Source of the DNA: Bacillota bacterium
GTDB lineage: Bacteria > Bacillota > Desulfotomaculia > Desulfotomaculales > JAJYZD01
Direction: 5' to 3'
Length of the DNA stretch: 6,659 nucleotides
Assembly (NCBI GenBank): GCA_021800315.1
Contig: JAJYZD010000212.1
Coordinates: forward strand, 1-6,659
In this document: positions 1-5,259 of the stretch, in pieces
Numbering within the stretch: position 1 is the stretch's first letter
How the letters are laid out: every line of letters begins with the position of its first letter
Position numbers and translations under genes: made by a program
The notes under the pieces: model-generated
The model's database searches: none
Told to the model about the DNA's origin: nothing
Seen by the model: the letters and a program-made list of their open reading frames with translations, nothing else

Positions 1-85
1 TTTGATCGGAAAGATTAACCACCTTTCCTACCGCTGTTAGGGTTTGACTGGCTGATCGATCTTTTGGCTTTTTTGATCGCGCCAA
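1..85 (-). CDS. tnpB: Partial IS200/IS605-family TnpB-like protein, N-terminus only
   Basis: This is the first 28 codons of a gene that leaves the window at its left edge. It starts at a TTG (85-83) placed 7 bases after a near-perfect ribosome binding site, GAAAGGAGGTG (103-93), which fixes the start. The visible protein begins MARSKKPKDRS and continues with LTAVGKVVNLSDQ. That is a basic leader followed by a first beta strand, as seen at the N-terminus of many TnpB / OrfB proteins, the RNA-guided nucleases of IS200/IS605 and IS1341-type elements. No catalytic RuvC residues or zinc ribbon are visible, because they would lie outside the window. The identification rests mainly on context: a typical IS605-type end hairpin lies about 100 bases upstream. 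No TnpA (Y1 transposase) fits between the hairpin and this start, so the element may be tnpB-only. Another accessory protein of the same element remains possible. Confidence 0.55.
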   Translation of the reverse strand, partial: MARSKKPKDRSASQTLTAVGKVVNLSDQ

Positions 86-122
86 CTCTTTTCACCTCCT
101 TTCAATTAAAACTATCAAGAAT

Positions 123-151
123 ATTTTACCACATAGCTATACCCACGACAA
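123..151 (-). promoter_or_regulatory. Sigma-A-like promoter of the tnpB-like gene
   Basis: On the minus strand TTGTCG (151-146) and TAAAAT (128-123) are separated by exactly 17 bases, and the -10 is preceded by TGG, which gives an extended -10. It lies inside the element, about 40 bases before the TTG start, and would give a leader of about 30 nt that includes the strong ribosome binding site. The surroundings are AT-rich compared with the rest of the window. Confidence 0.5.
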
Positions 152-182
152 TACCTGCCAGGGAAATTTTCCGGGCTTTCAT

Positions 183-202
183 CCCACGGCTAAAGCCGTG
201 GG
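183..202. repeat. Subterminal hairpin of the IS element
   Basis: CCCACGGCT and AGCCGTGGG form a perfect 9-base inverted repeat separated by AA; with an open four-base loop the stem is 8 bp. This kind of imprecisely symmetrical-looking but perfect short hairpin is typical of the ends recognised by Y1 transposases. There is no T-run after it on either strand, so it does not look like a terminator. Confidence 0.7.
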
Positions 203-214
203 CTTTCCCGCCCG

Positions 215-427
215 ATGTTTGTAAAAAACCGCAACGACCGCAAGATCCTGCATCTCTCCTGGATCTACGGCGTCTATTTCCGGTTCACCCTGGCGGAGAT
301 CGAGCGGAACCGGTACCTGGACCGGATAGTCGTCTCCCTGCCGTCCGCGGAGGTCATCCGGGAGATTCATCACTCCCTCCGGTCATATCTCGCCCGTAGG
401 ATTCCGGATGCCGTTTCGATCGGCTGA
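215..427 (+). CDS. Hypothetical ORF, probable 3' remnant of a gene cut by the IS element
   Basis: A 70-codon ORF whose third codon positions are mostly G or C, like the real genes of this window, so it probably is or was coding sequence. The product has no motif I recognise; it contains KILHLSWIYGVYFRFTLAEI and ends in VSIG. The ATG at 215 has no ribosome binding site, and the sequence just before it (CTTTCCCGCC) is part of the IS end. If the element boundary is at 220/221, codons 1-2 come from the element and the native frame begins at GTA (221). The gene would then be truncated at its 5' end, with its missing part beyond the left edge. The alternative is a genuine small gene with a weak start. 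The function is unknown. Confidence 0.35.
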   Translation: MFVKNRNDRKILHLSWIYGVYFRFTLAEIERNRYLDRIVVSLPSAEVIREIHHSLRSYLARRIPDAVSIG

Positions 428-485
428 CACGCGCTGTGACGCCTTCGGCAGTGGGGAACAAGCGGGAGGACGGGAAGGTGAACCG

Positions 486-587
486 ATGACGAACCGCGTC
501 GGCCGGTGGACCGGAATATTTTGCCCCGGATGCCAGGAAAAAGGCGGGCGGCGGCGAATAAGGAGAAGGGCATCAGGCCGCCGGTGA
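486..587 (+). CDS. Possible 33-aa small ORF with a CPGC motif
   Basis: The ATG at 486 follows AAGGTGA (475-481), a fair ribosome binding site at short spacing, and the frame runs to TGA at 585-587. The product has a single CPGC cysteine pair near residue 13 and a very basic arginine-rich tail (GGRRRIRRR). Such a tail is easily produced by chance in GC-rich DNA. It ends 42 bases before the zinc-ribbon gene, whose first cysteine pair is the similar CPYC, so it could be a decayed relative of that protein or pure chance. Codon usage is less convincing than in the neighbouring genes. I regard it as doubtful. Confidence 0.2.
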   Translation: MTNRVGRWTGIFCPGCQEKGGRRRIRRRASGRR

Positions 588-629
588 TCGTCGGTCAACG
601 GGGCAGAGAAAGAACAGGGGTCCATCTTC

Positions 630-971
630 ATGAAACGACGTCAACCATCCGCTCCGCGGCAGCTCACCATTTTTGAGAGTGTCCGGGACGCCCGCAGGGA
701 CGTGGACACCCGGGTTACCCATCCCCCTGAATCCTTCCGTCCGGACCTCAAGAACGGTCTGGTCTGGTGCCCGTATTGCGCGATGACCACTCTTTTCGCC
801 TGGGACGACCGGCTCAAGGAGCCCCGCTGCCCCCGCTGTTCGGCCGGTGCCGCCGACTACTATGTCGCGCGGATAAACCGCCTGGATACGGACGACGCCT
901 GCCAGGACTTTGTCCGGGGCGTCCGGCGGGCGGGACTTTCCTTCGAACGGCCCCTTTTCTTCGAGAAGTGA
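630..971 (+). CDS. Zinc-ribbon protein of unknown function (113 aa)
   Basis: The protein is small and charged, with one clear motif: a four-cysteine zinc ribbon formed by CPYC (C47, C50) and CPRC (C67, C70) with 16 residues between the pairs. Rubredoxin-like and transcription-factor-like ribbons use this layout to bind one zinc. Before it is a polar arginine-rich segment, and after it a helical-looking stretch (ARINRLDTDDACQDF). There is no signal peptide or membrane segment. Third positions are strongly G/C, so the frame is convincing. The start is the ATG at 630, with AGGGG at 616-620 as a modest ribbon-binding Shine-Dalgarno at a 9-base spacing; the frame is open back to 588 without another good start. 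I do not recognise the family. A role in nucleic-acid or protein contact is possible but not shown. The frame continues in a coding-like way after its UGA stop, described separately. Confidence 0.65.
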   Translation: MKRRQPSAPRQLTIFESVRDARRDVDTRVTHPPESFRPDLKNGLVWCPYCAMTTLFAWDDRLKEPRCPRCSAGAADYYVARINRLDTDDACQDFVRGVRRAGLSFERPLFFEK

Positions 972-1118
972 GGCGGACCCGGCCTTCCGGCCTTCATCAC
1001 GCCCAACGTCCTGGATGTCCCGGTGAAGAACTTCGCGATCAAGCCGATCGGTACGGCCGGTCAATCACCTGGCCGCCATCTTGAAGCGATAGGAGAAACG
1101 GGAGCCGGTTCCATGTGA
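972..1118 (+). other. Coding-like in-frame continuation beyond the UGA of the zinc-ribbon gene
   Basis: Directly after the TGA at 969-971 the same frame stays open for 48 codons to another TGA (1116-1118). The conceptual peptide includes LPAFITPNVLDVPVKNFAIK. From about 981 to 1060 the third positions are almost all G or C, as in real genes here; afterwards this bias fades. There is no start codon with a ribosome binding site that would make it a separate gene. It could be the decayed end of a longer ancestral gene, a stop codon acquired by mutation, or a read-through tail. A small stem (GGCC-TTCC-GGCC, 981-992) follows the UGA, but its loop lacks the GU-containing features of bacterial selenocysteine insertion elements. 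Confidence 0.3.
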
Positions 1119-1143
1119 CCACCGGGAACATCCTCGTTCATGA

Positions 1144-1164
1144 GGGCGGCCGTAACGGCCGCCC
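1144..1164. terminator. Strong GC hairpin, terminator-like, without a clear U-tract
   Basis: GGGCGGCCG (1144-1152) and CGGCCGCCC (1156-1164) form a perfect 9-bp stem with a TAA loop. It lies after the zinc-ribbon region and well before cooS, where a terminator for the upstream gene would be expected. The following bases are TTGGTCTCTC, only moderately T-rich, so efficiency as an intrinsic terminator is uncertain; it could also serve the minus strand. Confidence 0.4.
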
Positions 1165-1185
1165 TTGGTCTCTCCGGCCCGGCGG

Positions 1186-1204
1186 GGGTCCCTTCCCGGG
1201 GCCC
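1186..1204. terminator. Second GC hairpin downstream of the first
   Basis: GGGTCCC (1186-1192) pairs with GGGGCCC (1198-1204) through one G-U pair, with a TTCCC loop. A short GTTTTC follows only after eight further bases. Together with the hairpin at 1144-1164 it forms a pair of structures that may insulate the cooS operon from upstream transcription. Such stems also arise easily in GC-rich DNA. Confidence 0.25.
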
Positions 1205-1236
1205 TCGCGGCGTTTTCGGGCTTGAGCGGGATCTGT

Positions 1237-1252
1237 CGTGACCAAGATCACA
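1237..1252. promoter_or_regulatory. CRP/FNR-family operator-like palindrome upstream of cooS
   Basis: The sequence is CGTGA-CCAAGA-TCACA, which matches the CRP/FNR-superfamily form TGTGA-N6-TCACA at nine of ten conserved positions (the first base is C instead of T). CO-sensing CooA, nitrosative-stress HcpR and CRP all belong to this superfamily. HcpR sites in clostridia have the same GTGA-N6-TCAC core, while the Rhodospirillum rubrum CooA site differs (TGTC-type half-sites). The centre is at 1244.5, about 148 bases before the cooS start codon and 62 bases before the end of the best -10 candidate (1301-1306). This position would fit an activator bound upstream of the -35. No regulator gene of this family is visible in the window. 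Confidence 0.5.
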
Positions 1253-1300
1253 GCCAACCTAAAACCCTGGTTACAGAGGAACCCTACGAAAAAAGTGTAG

Positions 1301-1306
1301 TTTAAT
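1301..1306 (+). promoter_or_regulatory. Candidate -10 element of the cooS operon
   Basis: TTTAAT lies in the only AT-rich patch between the upstream hairpins and cooS (about 1287-1313). At 16-18 bases upstream there is no recognisable -35 (GGAACC or a shift of it), which would be expected for an activator-dependent promoter and agrees with the CRP/FNR-like site further upstream. A start near 1313 would leave a leader of about 80 nt. A short inverted repeat (CTAC at 1284-1287, GTAG at 1297-1300) overlaps the spacer. The call is weak and rests mostly on base composition. Confidence 0.25.
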
Positions 1307-1392
1307 AGGGAAAAGCCTGCCGGGGATCCGGTTGGTGACCAGACAACACCGGTCGGCCAGGCAGAGCAAGAATCTGTGAGGGGGAAACACCG

Positions 1393-3291
1393 TTGAGCAA
1401 TTGCGGAAACTGCGAAAGAACCGGGACATGTGTCTCCGTCCACGGCAGCATCAACGAAATGCAGGACCGGGCCAGCGCCATGGGAGTTGATACCGTTTTC
1501 GACCGTTATCAACTTCAACAACCCCAGTGCGGCTTCGGTATGCAGGGCATCTGCTGCCAGTTGTGCAGCCACGGTCCCTGCCGGATAACGCCCAAGGCGC
1601 AGTACGGGATCTGCGGGGCCGGCGCGGATACCATTGTGGCACGCAACCTCCTGCGGCTGGCCGTGCACGGCGCGGCCGCCTATTCCCACCACCTGGAGGA
1701 ACTTGCCAGGACCATCAAGGCGACGGCGGCGGGGAAAACGCCTTTCTCTATCGGGGACGAAGAAAAACTGCGGCAGATCGCGGGGATAATCGGACTCGAC
1801 GCTGCGAGGCCGGCCGCGGAGCTGGCCGATCAACTGGCGGACGTGCTTTTGAGCGAACTGCGTAAAGGATCGGACGAACCCCTGGCGCTGGTAAAACTGT
1901 TTGCGCCCAAGACGCGCCTGGAAGCCTGGGAGAAGCTCAATGTCATTCCCGGCGGGGTGCTGTCCGAAATCCGGGACGCCCTGACCAAGACCATGTCCAA
2001 TATCGATACCGACCCGGTCGACCTGCTGCTTACGACCATCCGCTTGTCCATAGCCACCGGGTACATGGGCCTCGTGGGCACGGTCACCGCCCAGGACATT
2101 CTTCTGGGTACGCCGGCCCTGACCAGGTCGGAAGCCGATCTGGGGGTGATCGACCCGGCTTGCGTGAACATCGTCGCTCACGGCCACGTTCCCCTTATGG
2201 CAACCGCGGTGATCCAGGCGGCGAAAACGCCCGAACTGGTGAAACTGGCCCGGGAAGCCGGGGCGGCCGGGATTAAGGTCTACGGTTCGATGTGCACCGG
2301 CCAGGAATTGATGCAGCGCTCCGCGGGTTCGGCCGCAGGCTTCGCCGGGCAACTGGGCAACTGGATCGTGCAGGAACTCTACGTGGCGACCGGCGCCGTG
2401 GACCTGGTCATGCTGGATATGAACTGCTCGATTCCGGGTTTGAAAGCGGCGGCCGACCGCTTCCATACCAGGCTGGTTTCCGTGGACCGCATCGTCCGGA
2501 TGGCCGGCGTGGAAGACCATGTCGACTATGAACCGGAAAAGGCGGCCCGGCAGGCGGAAGAACTGGTTAAAATGGCTGTCGAAACCTATAAGAAGCGCGG
2601 GAAGGACATCCACGTGCCCCAGGCCAAGTCCGCCGCGGTGGCCGGTTTTTCGGTCGAAAGCATCCTGGGGGCGCTGGGCGGGAGTCTGGATCCGCTCTTG
2701 GATGCGGTCAAGAACGGGTCCATCAAGGGTATCGCCGCCGTGGTCGGCTGCACCAACAACCGCAACGGCCATGACGTCAAGAGTGTTACCATCACCCGGG
2801 AACTGATCAAGAGGGATGTCCTCGTGATCAACGCCGGCTGCTGTTCCAGCGCCACCCAGGCCGAAGGGCTGATGACCCCGGAAGCGGCCAACGACGCCGG
2901 CCCGGGTCTCAAAGCGGTTTGCCAGGCCCTGGGTATTCCGCCCGCCCTGAACTTCGGCTCCTGCGTTGACATCGGCCGCATCGGCGTAGCCGTCACCGCA
3001 ATCGCCAACGCCTTGGGGGTAGACCCCAGCGCGCTGCCGGTCGCGGCCTCGGCGCCCGAATACCTGGAACAGAAGGCGGTGGCGGACGGCGTGTTCGCCG
3101 TGGCCTTCGGCCTGCTGACCCACCTCGGCCCGGTGCCGCCGGTAACGGGGAGTCCGCTGGTTACCTCCATTCTCACCAAGGATGTGGAAGGCCTCACCGG
3201 CGGCCGGGTTATGGTGGAGGAAGACCCGGTCAAGGCCGCGGAAGCCATTTACGCCCACATCATGGAAAAACGCCGGGGTCTGGGCATCTAA
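1393..3291 (+). CDS. cooS: Anaerobic Ni-Fe carbon monoxide dehydrogenase, catalytic subunit CooS
   Basis: CooS oxidises CO with water to CO2, two protons and two electrons at a Ni-Fe-S C-cluster in a cytoplasmic homodimer. At 632 aa it has the usual family length. The TTG start follows GAGGGGG (1378-1384) at 8 bases. Cysteines are seen for the D-cluster (C46, C54) and the B-cluster (C55, C58, C63, C74; CGFGMQGICCQLCSHGPCR, then GICGAGADTIVARNL). The C-cluster ligand set is complete: HGH at 263-265, C301 (SMCTGQE), C345 (DMNCSIPGL), C453 (VGCTNN), C483 (NAGCC) and C524 (FGSCVDIGR). K561 sits 37 residues after C524, as the catalytic lysine does in Carboxydothermus CODH-II. The C-cluster flanks differ from the commonest DVQC, GCNNP and TGC-A forms, suggesting a less-studied CODH clade. 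It is followed by cooF and an FNOR, with no acetyl-CoA synthase or CooC gene nearby. Confidence 0.96.
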   Translation: MSNCGNCERTGTCVSVHGSINEMQDRASAMGVDTVFDRYQLQQPQCGFGMQGICCQLCSHGPCRITPKAQYGICGAGADTIVARNLLRLAVHGAAAYSHHLEELARTIKATAAGKTPFSIGDEEKLRQIAGIIGLDAARPAAELADQLADVLLSELRKGSDEPLALVKLFAPKTRLEAWEKLNVIPGGVLSEIRDALTKTMSNIDTDPVDLLLTTIRLSIATGYMGLVGTVTAQDILLGTPALTRSEADLGVIDPACVNIVAHGHVPLMATAVIQAAKTPELVKLAREAGAAGIKVYGSMCTGQELMQRSAGSAAGFAGQLGNWIVQELYVATGAVDLVMLDMNCSIPGLKAAADRFHTRLVSVDRIVRMAGVEDHVDYEPEKAARQAEELVKMAVETYKKRGKDIHVPQAKSAAVAGFSVESILGALGGSLDPLLDAVKNGSIKGIAAVVGCTNNRNGHDVKSVTITRELIKRDVLVINAGCCSSATQAEGLMTPEAANDAGPGLKAVCQALGIPPALNFGSCVDIGRIGVAVTAIANALGVDPSALPVAASAPEYLEQKAVADGVFAVAFGLLTHLGPVPPVTGSPLVTSILTKDVEGLTGGRVMVEEDPVKAAEAIYAHIMEKRRGLGI

Positions 3292-3306
3292 CCAGGTTGA
3301 TACCGC

Positions 3307-3335
3307 GGGAACCCTTCGGCTCCGGGAGGGTTCCC
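3307..3335 (+). promoter_or_regulatory. Intercistronic hairpin between cooS and cooF
   Basis: GGGAACCCT (3307-3315) and AGGGTTCCC (3327-3335) form a perfect 9-bp stem 15 bases after the cooS stop. The following CGTTCTCC has few T residues, so it is more likely a partial terminator or an RNA-stability element that yields more CooS than CooF and FNOR. It lies in a 105-base gap, long for this compact operon, and a good ribosome binding site for cooF follows at 3381-3387. Confidence 0.5.
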
Positions 3336-3396
3336 CGTTCTCCAACCCGGAAGGAGAATAACTCCGGAGCCTCGTCAAAAAGGAGGGATTCGGCAC

Positions 3397-3888
3397 GTGA
3401 AATCGATCATGATTGACCTTGATGCGTGCAACGGTTGCCTGACCTGCACCCTGGCCTGTGCCGCGGCCCATTCCCGGTCCGGCAGCATTGTGGGAGCCAT
3501 GCAGGAAAAGACGCCCGCCCGCATTTTCATCGAAGCTGTCAATGGCCGGGCGGTGCCGGTCACCTGCCGTCACTGCGAAGAGCCGGCCTGCGCGGAGGCT
3601 TGTATGACGGGGGCCATGCGGAAGGATTCCTTAACCGGCCTGGTCAGCAACGAGGGTCATGAACAAAAATGCGTAGGCTGCTGGATGTGCATCATGGCCT
3701 GTCCGTACGGGGCTGTAACCGCCCATCCCCGCGAGCGGGTGGCCCTCAAGTGCGACGGTTGTCCCGGCCTGCCGCAGCCGGCCTGTGTGGCGGCGTGCCC
3801 CAACCGGGCCCTGCGCTACGAGGAACCGGCGTTCTTTGCCGCCGGCAGGAGCCGGGATGCGGCCTGTTCCGCGGCGCAGGCTTCCTAA
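3397..3888 (+). CDS. cooF: CooF-type four-cluster 4Fe-4S electron-transfer protein
   Basis: This 163-aa polyferredoxin takes electrons from the CODH subunit and passes them on, here presumably to the downstream flavoprotein. The start is a GTG at 3397, chosen because AGGAGGG (3381-3387) precedes it by 9 bases and the protein begins directly with the first cluster motif. Sixteen cysteines form four groups in the DmsB/HycB/CooF pattern: C11, C14, C17, C21; C57, C60, C65, C69; C92, C95, C98, C102; and C119, C122, C130, C134, enough for four [4Fe-4S] clusters. The third group reads CVGCWMCIMACPYGA. There is no twin-arginine or other export signal, so it acts in the cytoplasm. The short tail after residue 140 is alanine-rich and carries one extra cysteine (C157) that is probably not a ligand. 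Related subunits serve hydrogenases and molybdoenzymes, but the cooS neighbour supports CooF. Confidence 0.92.
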   Translation: MKSIMIDLDACNGCLTCTLACAAAHSRSGSIVGAMQEKTPARIFIEAVNGRAVPVTCRHCEEPACAEACMTGAMRKDSLTGLVSNEGHEQKCVGCWMCIMACPYGAVTAHPRERVALKCDGCPGLPQPACVAACPNRALRYEEPAFFAAGRSRDAACSAAQAS

Positions 3889-3921
3889 AGCGTCCGGGAT
3901 GTTTTGGAGGGGGTGACGAAC

Positions 3922-5193
3922 ATGGTACGTCATTTGATCATCGGCAACAGCGCGGCCGGGATAACGGCCGCCGAAATCCTGCGCCGGCTCGACGGGCGGG
4001 CCGGTATAACAGTGGTTTCGGACGAGGCGGAACCGGCCTATTCGCGGTGCCTTCTGCCCGATTTCCTGGCCGGCCGAAAGACCGGTGCGGACCTGCGCAT
4101 CCGGCCGGCGGATTTTTATGCCGGAAACAGGATCGATCGCGTTTCCGGCCGGGTGCTCAGGGTGGATCCGCGGTCCCGGCAGGTGCTCCTGGAAAACGGC
4201 GGGTGCCTGGATTACGACCGGCTGCTCATCGCTACCGGGGCGCGTAGCGCTTTCCCGCCGGTCCCCGGCCTGTCCGGGCCGAATGTTACCGGGCTCAGGA
4301 CCCTGGCCGACGCCCGGAAGATCGTGCAACTGGCCGGCAACGTGCGCCGGGTGCTGGTAGTCGGGGCGGGGTTCGTAGGTCTGGAGACGGCCTACGCCCT
4401 GTATAACCGGGGGCTGGAAGTGACCGTCGTGGAAAAGATGCCGCAGATCCTGCCGGGCCAGTTCGATGCCACGGCCGCCGGCATCCTGCAGCGGGACATG
4501 CACGCGGAAGGAATGCGGATCATCCTCGGCGCCGGAATTAAGGAAGTGCTGACACCATCCGGGTTCCTGAACTTCTTCAACAAGAGCGCCCAAGGTGTCC
4601 TTCTGGACAACGGCGACCGCTTGAAGGCGGACCTGATCGTCGTGGCGGCCGGCATCCGGCCCAACGTCGAACTGGTCCAGGATACCGGCATCTCAACCGG
4701 TCGCGGCATAACCGTGGATCAGTTTATGCGGACCTCGGTGCCGGGGGTGTACGCGGCCGGAGACGTCGCGGAAACCGAAGACGTGGTCACGGGCCGGGTC
4801 GGTTTGACCCCCATCTGGCCCAACGCGGTGTCCCAGGGTAAGACAGCGGCCTGGAACATGGCCGGGCAGCCCCGTCCGTGTTCCGGCTCCCTGGGCATGC
4901 AAAACGCCGTGGAGTTCCGGGAAATACCCTCCATCGCCATGGGTATCACCCAGGGCGGCGACCCCGGTCTGGAGGTTGTGACCGCGGGGCAGCCGGGACA
5001 AAACGTGTACCGGAAACTGGTCCTGCGCGACAACGTAATCGTGGGCATGATCCTGGTCGGCGACATCAGCGGCGCCGGCGTGATCGGCGCCCTGATCCGC
5101 AAGCATGCGGACGTGCGGAAGTTCAAGGACGACATTCTCAGAGGACGGTTCAATTACGGGTACATGCTGGCCGAAATGCGCAACGCGGGCTGA
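3922..5193 (+). CDS. FAD-dependent NAD(P) oxidoreductase partner of CODH (FNOR)
   Basis: A 423-aa pyridine nucleotide-disulphide oxidoreductase-family flavoprotein that probably takes electrons from CooF and reduces NAD(P)+. The FAD motif is at the very N-terminus (GNSAAG, residues 8-13), followed by ATG (104-106), the NAD-binding GAGFVGLE (148-155) and the second FAD motif YAAGD (277-281). E171 at the end of the second strand of the NAD domain (VTVVEK) favours NADH over NADPH. C43 in YSRCLLPDF sits where NADH oxidases and CoA-disulphide reductases carry their redox cysteine. The ATG at 3922 is preferred over the TTG at 3904, because GGAGGGGG (3906-3913) precedes it by 8 bases and overlaps that TTG. 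The gap to cooF is 33 bases, so the two are almost certainly cotranscribed. CooS-CooF-FNOR clusters are known in acetogens and other anaerobes. NADH oxidase or a peroxide-related role cannot be excluded. Confidence 0.85.
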   Translation: MVRHLIIGNSAAGITAAEILRRLDGRAGITVVSDEAEPAYSRCLLPDFLAGRKTGADLRIRPADFYAGNRIDRVSGRVLRVDPRSRQVLLENGGCLDYDRLLIATGARSAFPPVPGLSGPNVTGLRTLADARKIVQLAGNVRRVLVVGAGFVGLETAYALYNRGLEVTVVEKMPQILPGQFDATAAGILQRDMHAEGMRIILGAGIKEVLTPSGFLNFFNKSAQGVLLDNGDRLKADLIVVAAGIRPNVELVQDTGISTGRGITVDQFMRTSVPGVYAAGDVAETEDVVTGRVGLTPIWPNAVSQGKTAAWNMAGQPRPCSGSLGMQNAVEFREIPSIAMGITQGGDPGLEVVTAGQPGQNVYRKLVLRDNVIVGMILVGDISGAGVIGALIRKHADVRKFKDDILRGRFNYGYMLAEMRNAG

Positions 5194-5220
5194 CCGCGGC
5201 AAAAGCGGGCCGGAAAGCGG

Positions 5221-5244
5221 GGCGGAGGGTGTCAACCCCCCGCC
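5221..5244. terminator. Hairpin between the convergent FNOR and response regulator genes
   Basis: GGCGG-A-GGG (5221-5229) pairs with CCC-C-CCGCC (5236-5244), an 8-bp stem with one mismatch and the loop TGTCAA. It sits in the 66-base gap between two convergent genes, where a bidirectional terminator is expected. Neither side has a proper T-run, so it is a weak intrinsic terminator at best. Confidence 0.45.
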
Positions 5245-5259
5245 TCCTGTCTGCTGCCG

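Larger units (their letters stand above)
1..220 (-). mobile_element. End of an IS200/IS605 (IS1341-like) element
   Basis: Read on the minus strand, the order is TTAC (224-221), a short linker, AAAG directly at the foot of a perfect hairpin (202-183), a promoter and then the tnpB-like start. This matches the left end of IS608-type elements, where the Y1 transposase cuts after TTAC and a short guide motif (AAAG) beside the hairpin recognises the cleavage site. On that model the element boundary is between 220 and 221, with TTAC as flanking target. These elements make no target duplication and have no terminal inverted repeats, so none is expected. The other end lies outside the window. The boundary is inferred from motif logic and not from comparison with an empty site. 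Confidence 0.55.

Noticed and set aside
183..202. Hairpin as a transcription terminator
   Set aside because: There is no T-run on either strand, and the AAAG foot motif, TTAC and tnpB-like gene explain it better as an IS end.
969..1010. UGA at 969-971 as a selenocysteine codon
   Set aside because: The stem after it (981-992) has a CTTC-type loop and lacks the features of a bacterial SECIS, and no selenoprotein family is recognised.
573..1064. A 163-codon minus-strand frame over the zinc-ribbon gene
   Set aside because: The plus-strand frame has the cysteine motifs and coding bias; the minus frame has neither a motif nor a good start.
1138..3573. An 811-codon open frame on the minus strand opposite cooS
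   Set aside because: It is antisense to the certain cooS gene. Long antisense frames are common in GC-rich DNA with strong third-position bias, and the translation is rich in G, R, H and Q with no recognisable domain.
3904..3921. TTG at 3904 as the start of the FNOR, adding six residues
   Set aside because: This TTG overlaps the ribosome binding site that serves the ATG at 3922, and the added residues precede the normal N-terminal FAD strand.
3631..4593. A 320-codon minus-strand frame opposite cooF and the FNOR
   Set aside because: It overlaps two well-supported plus-strand genes, has low-complexity composition and no motif.
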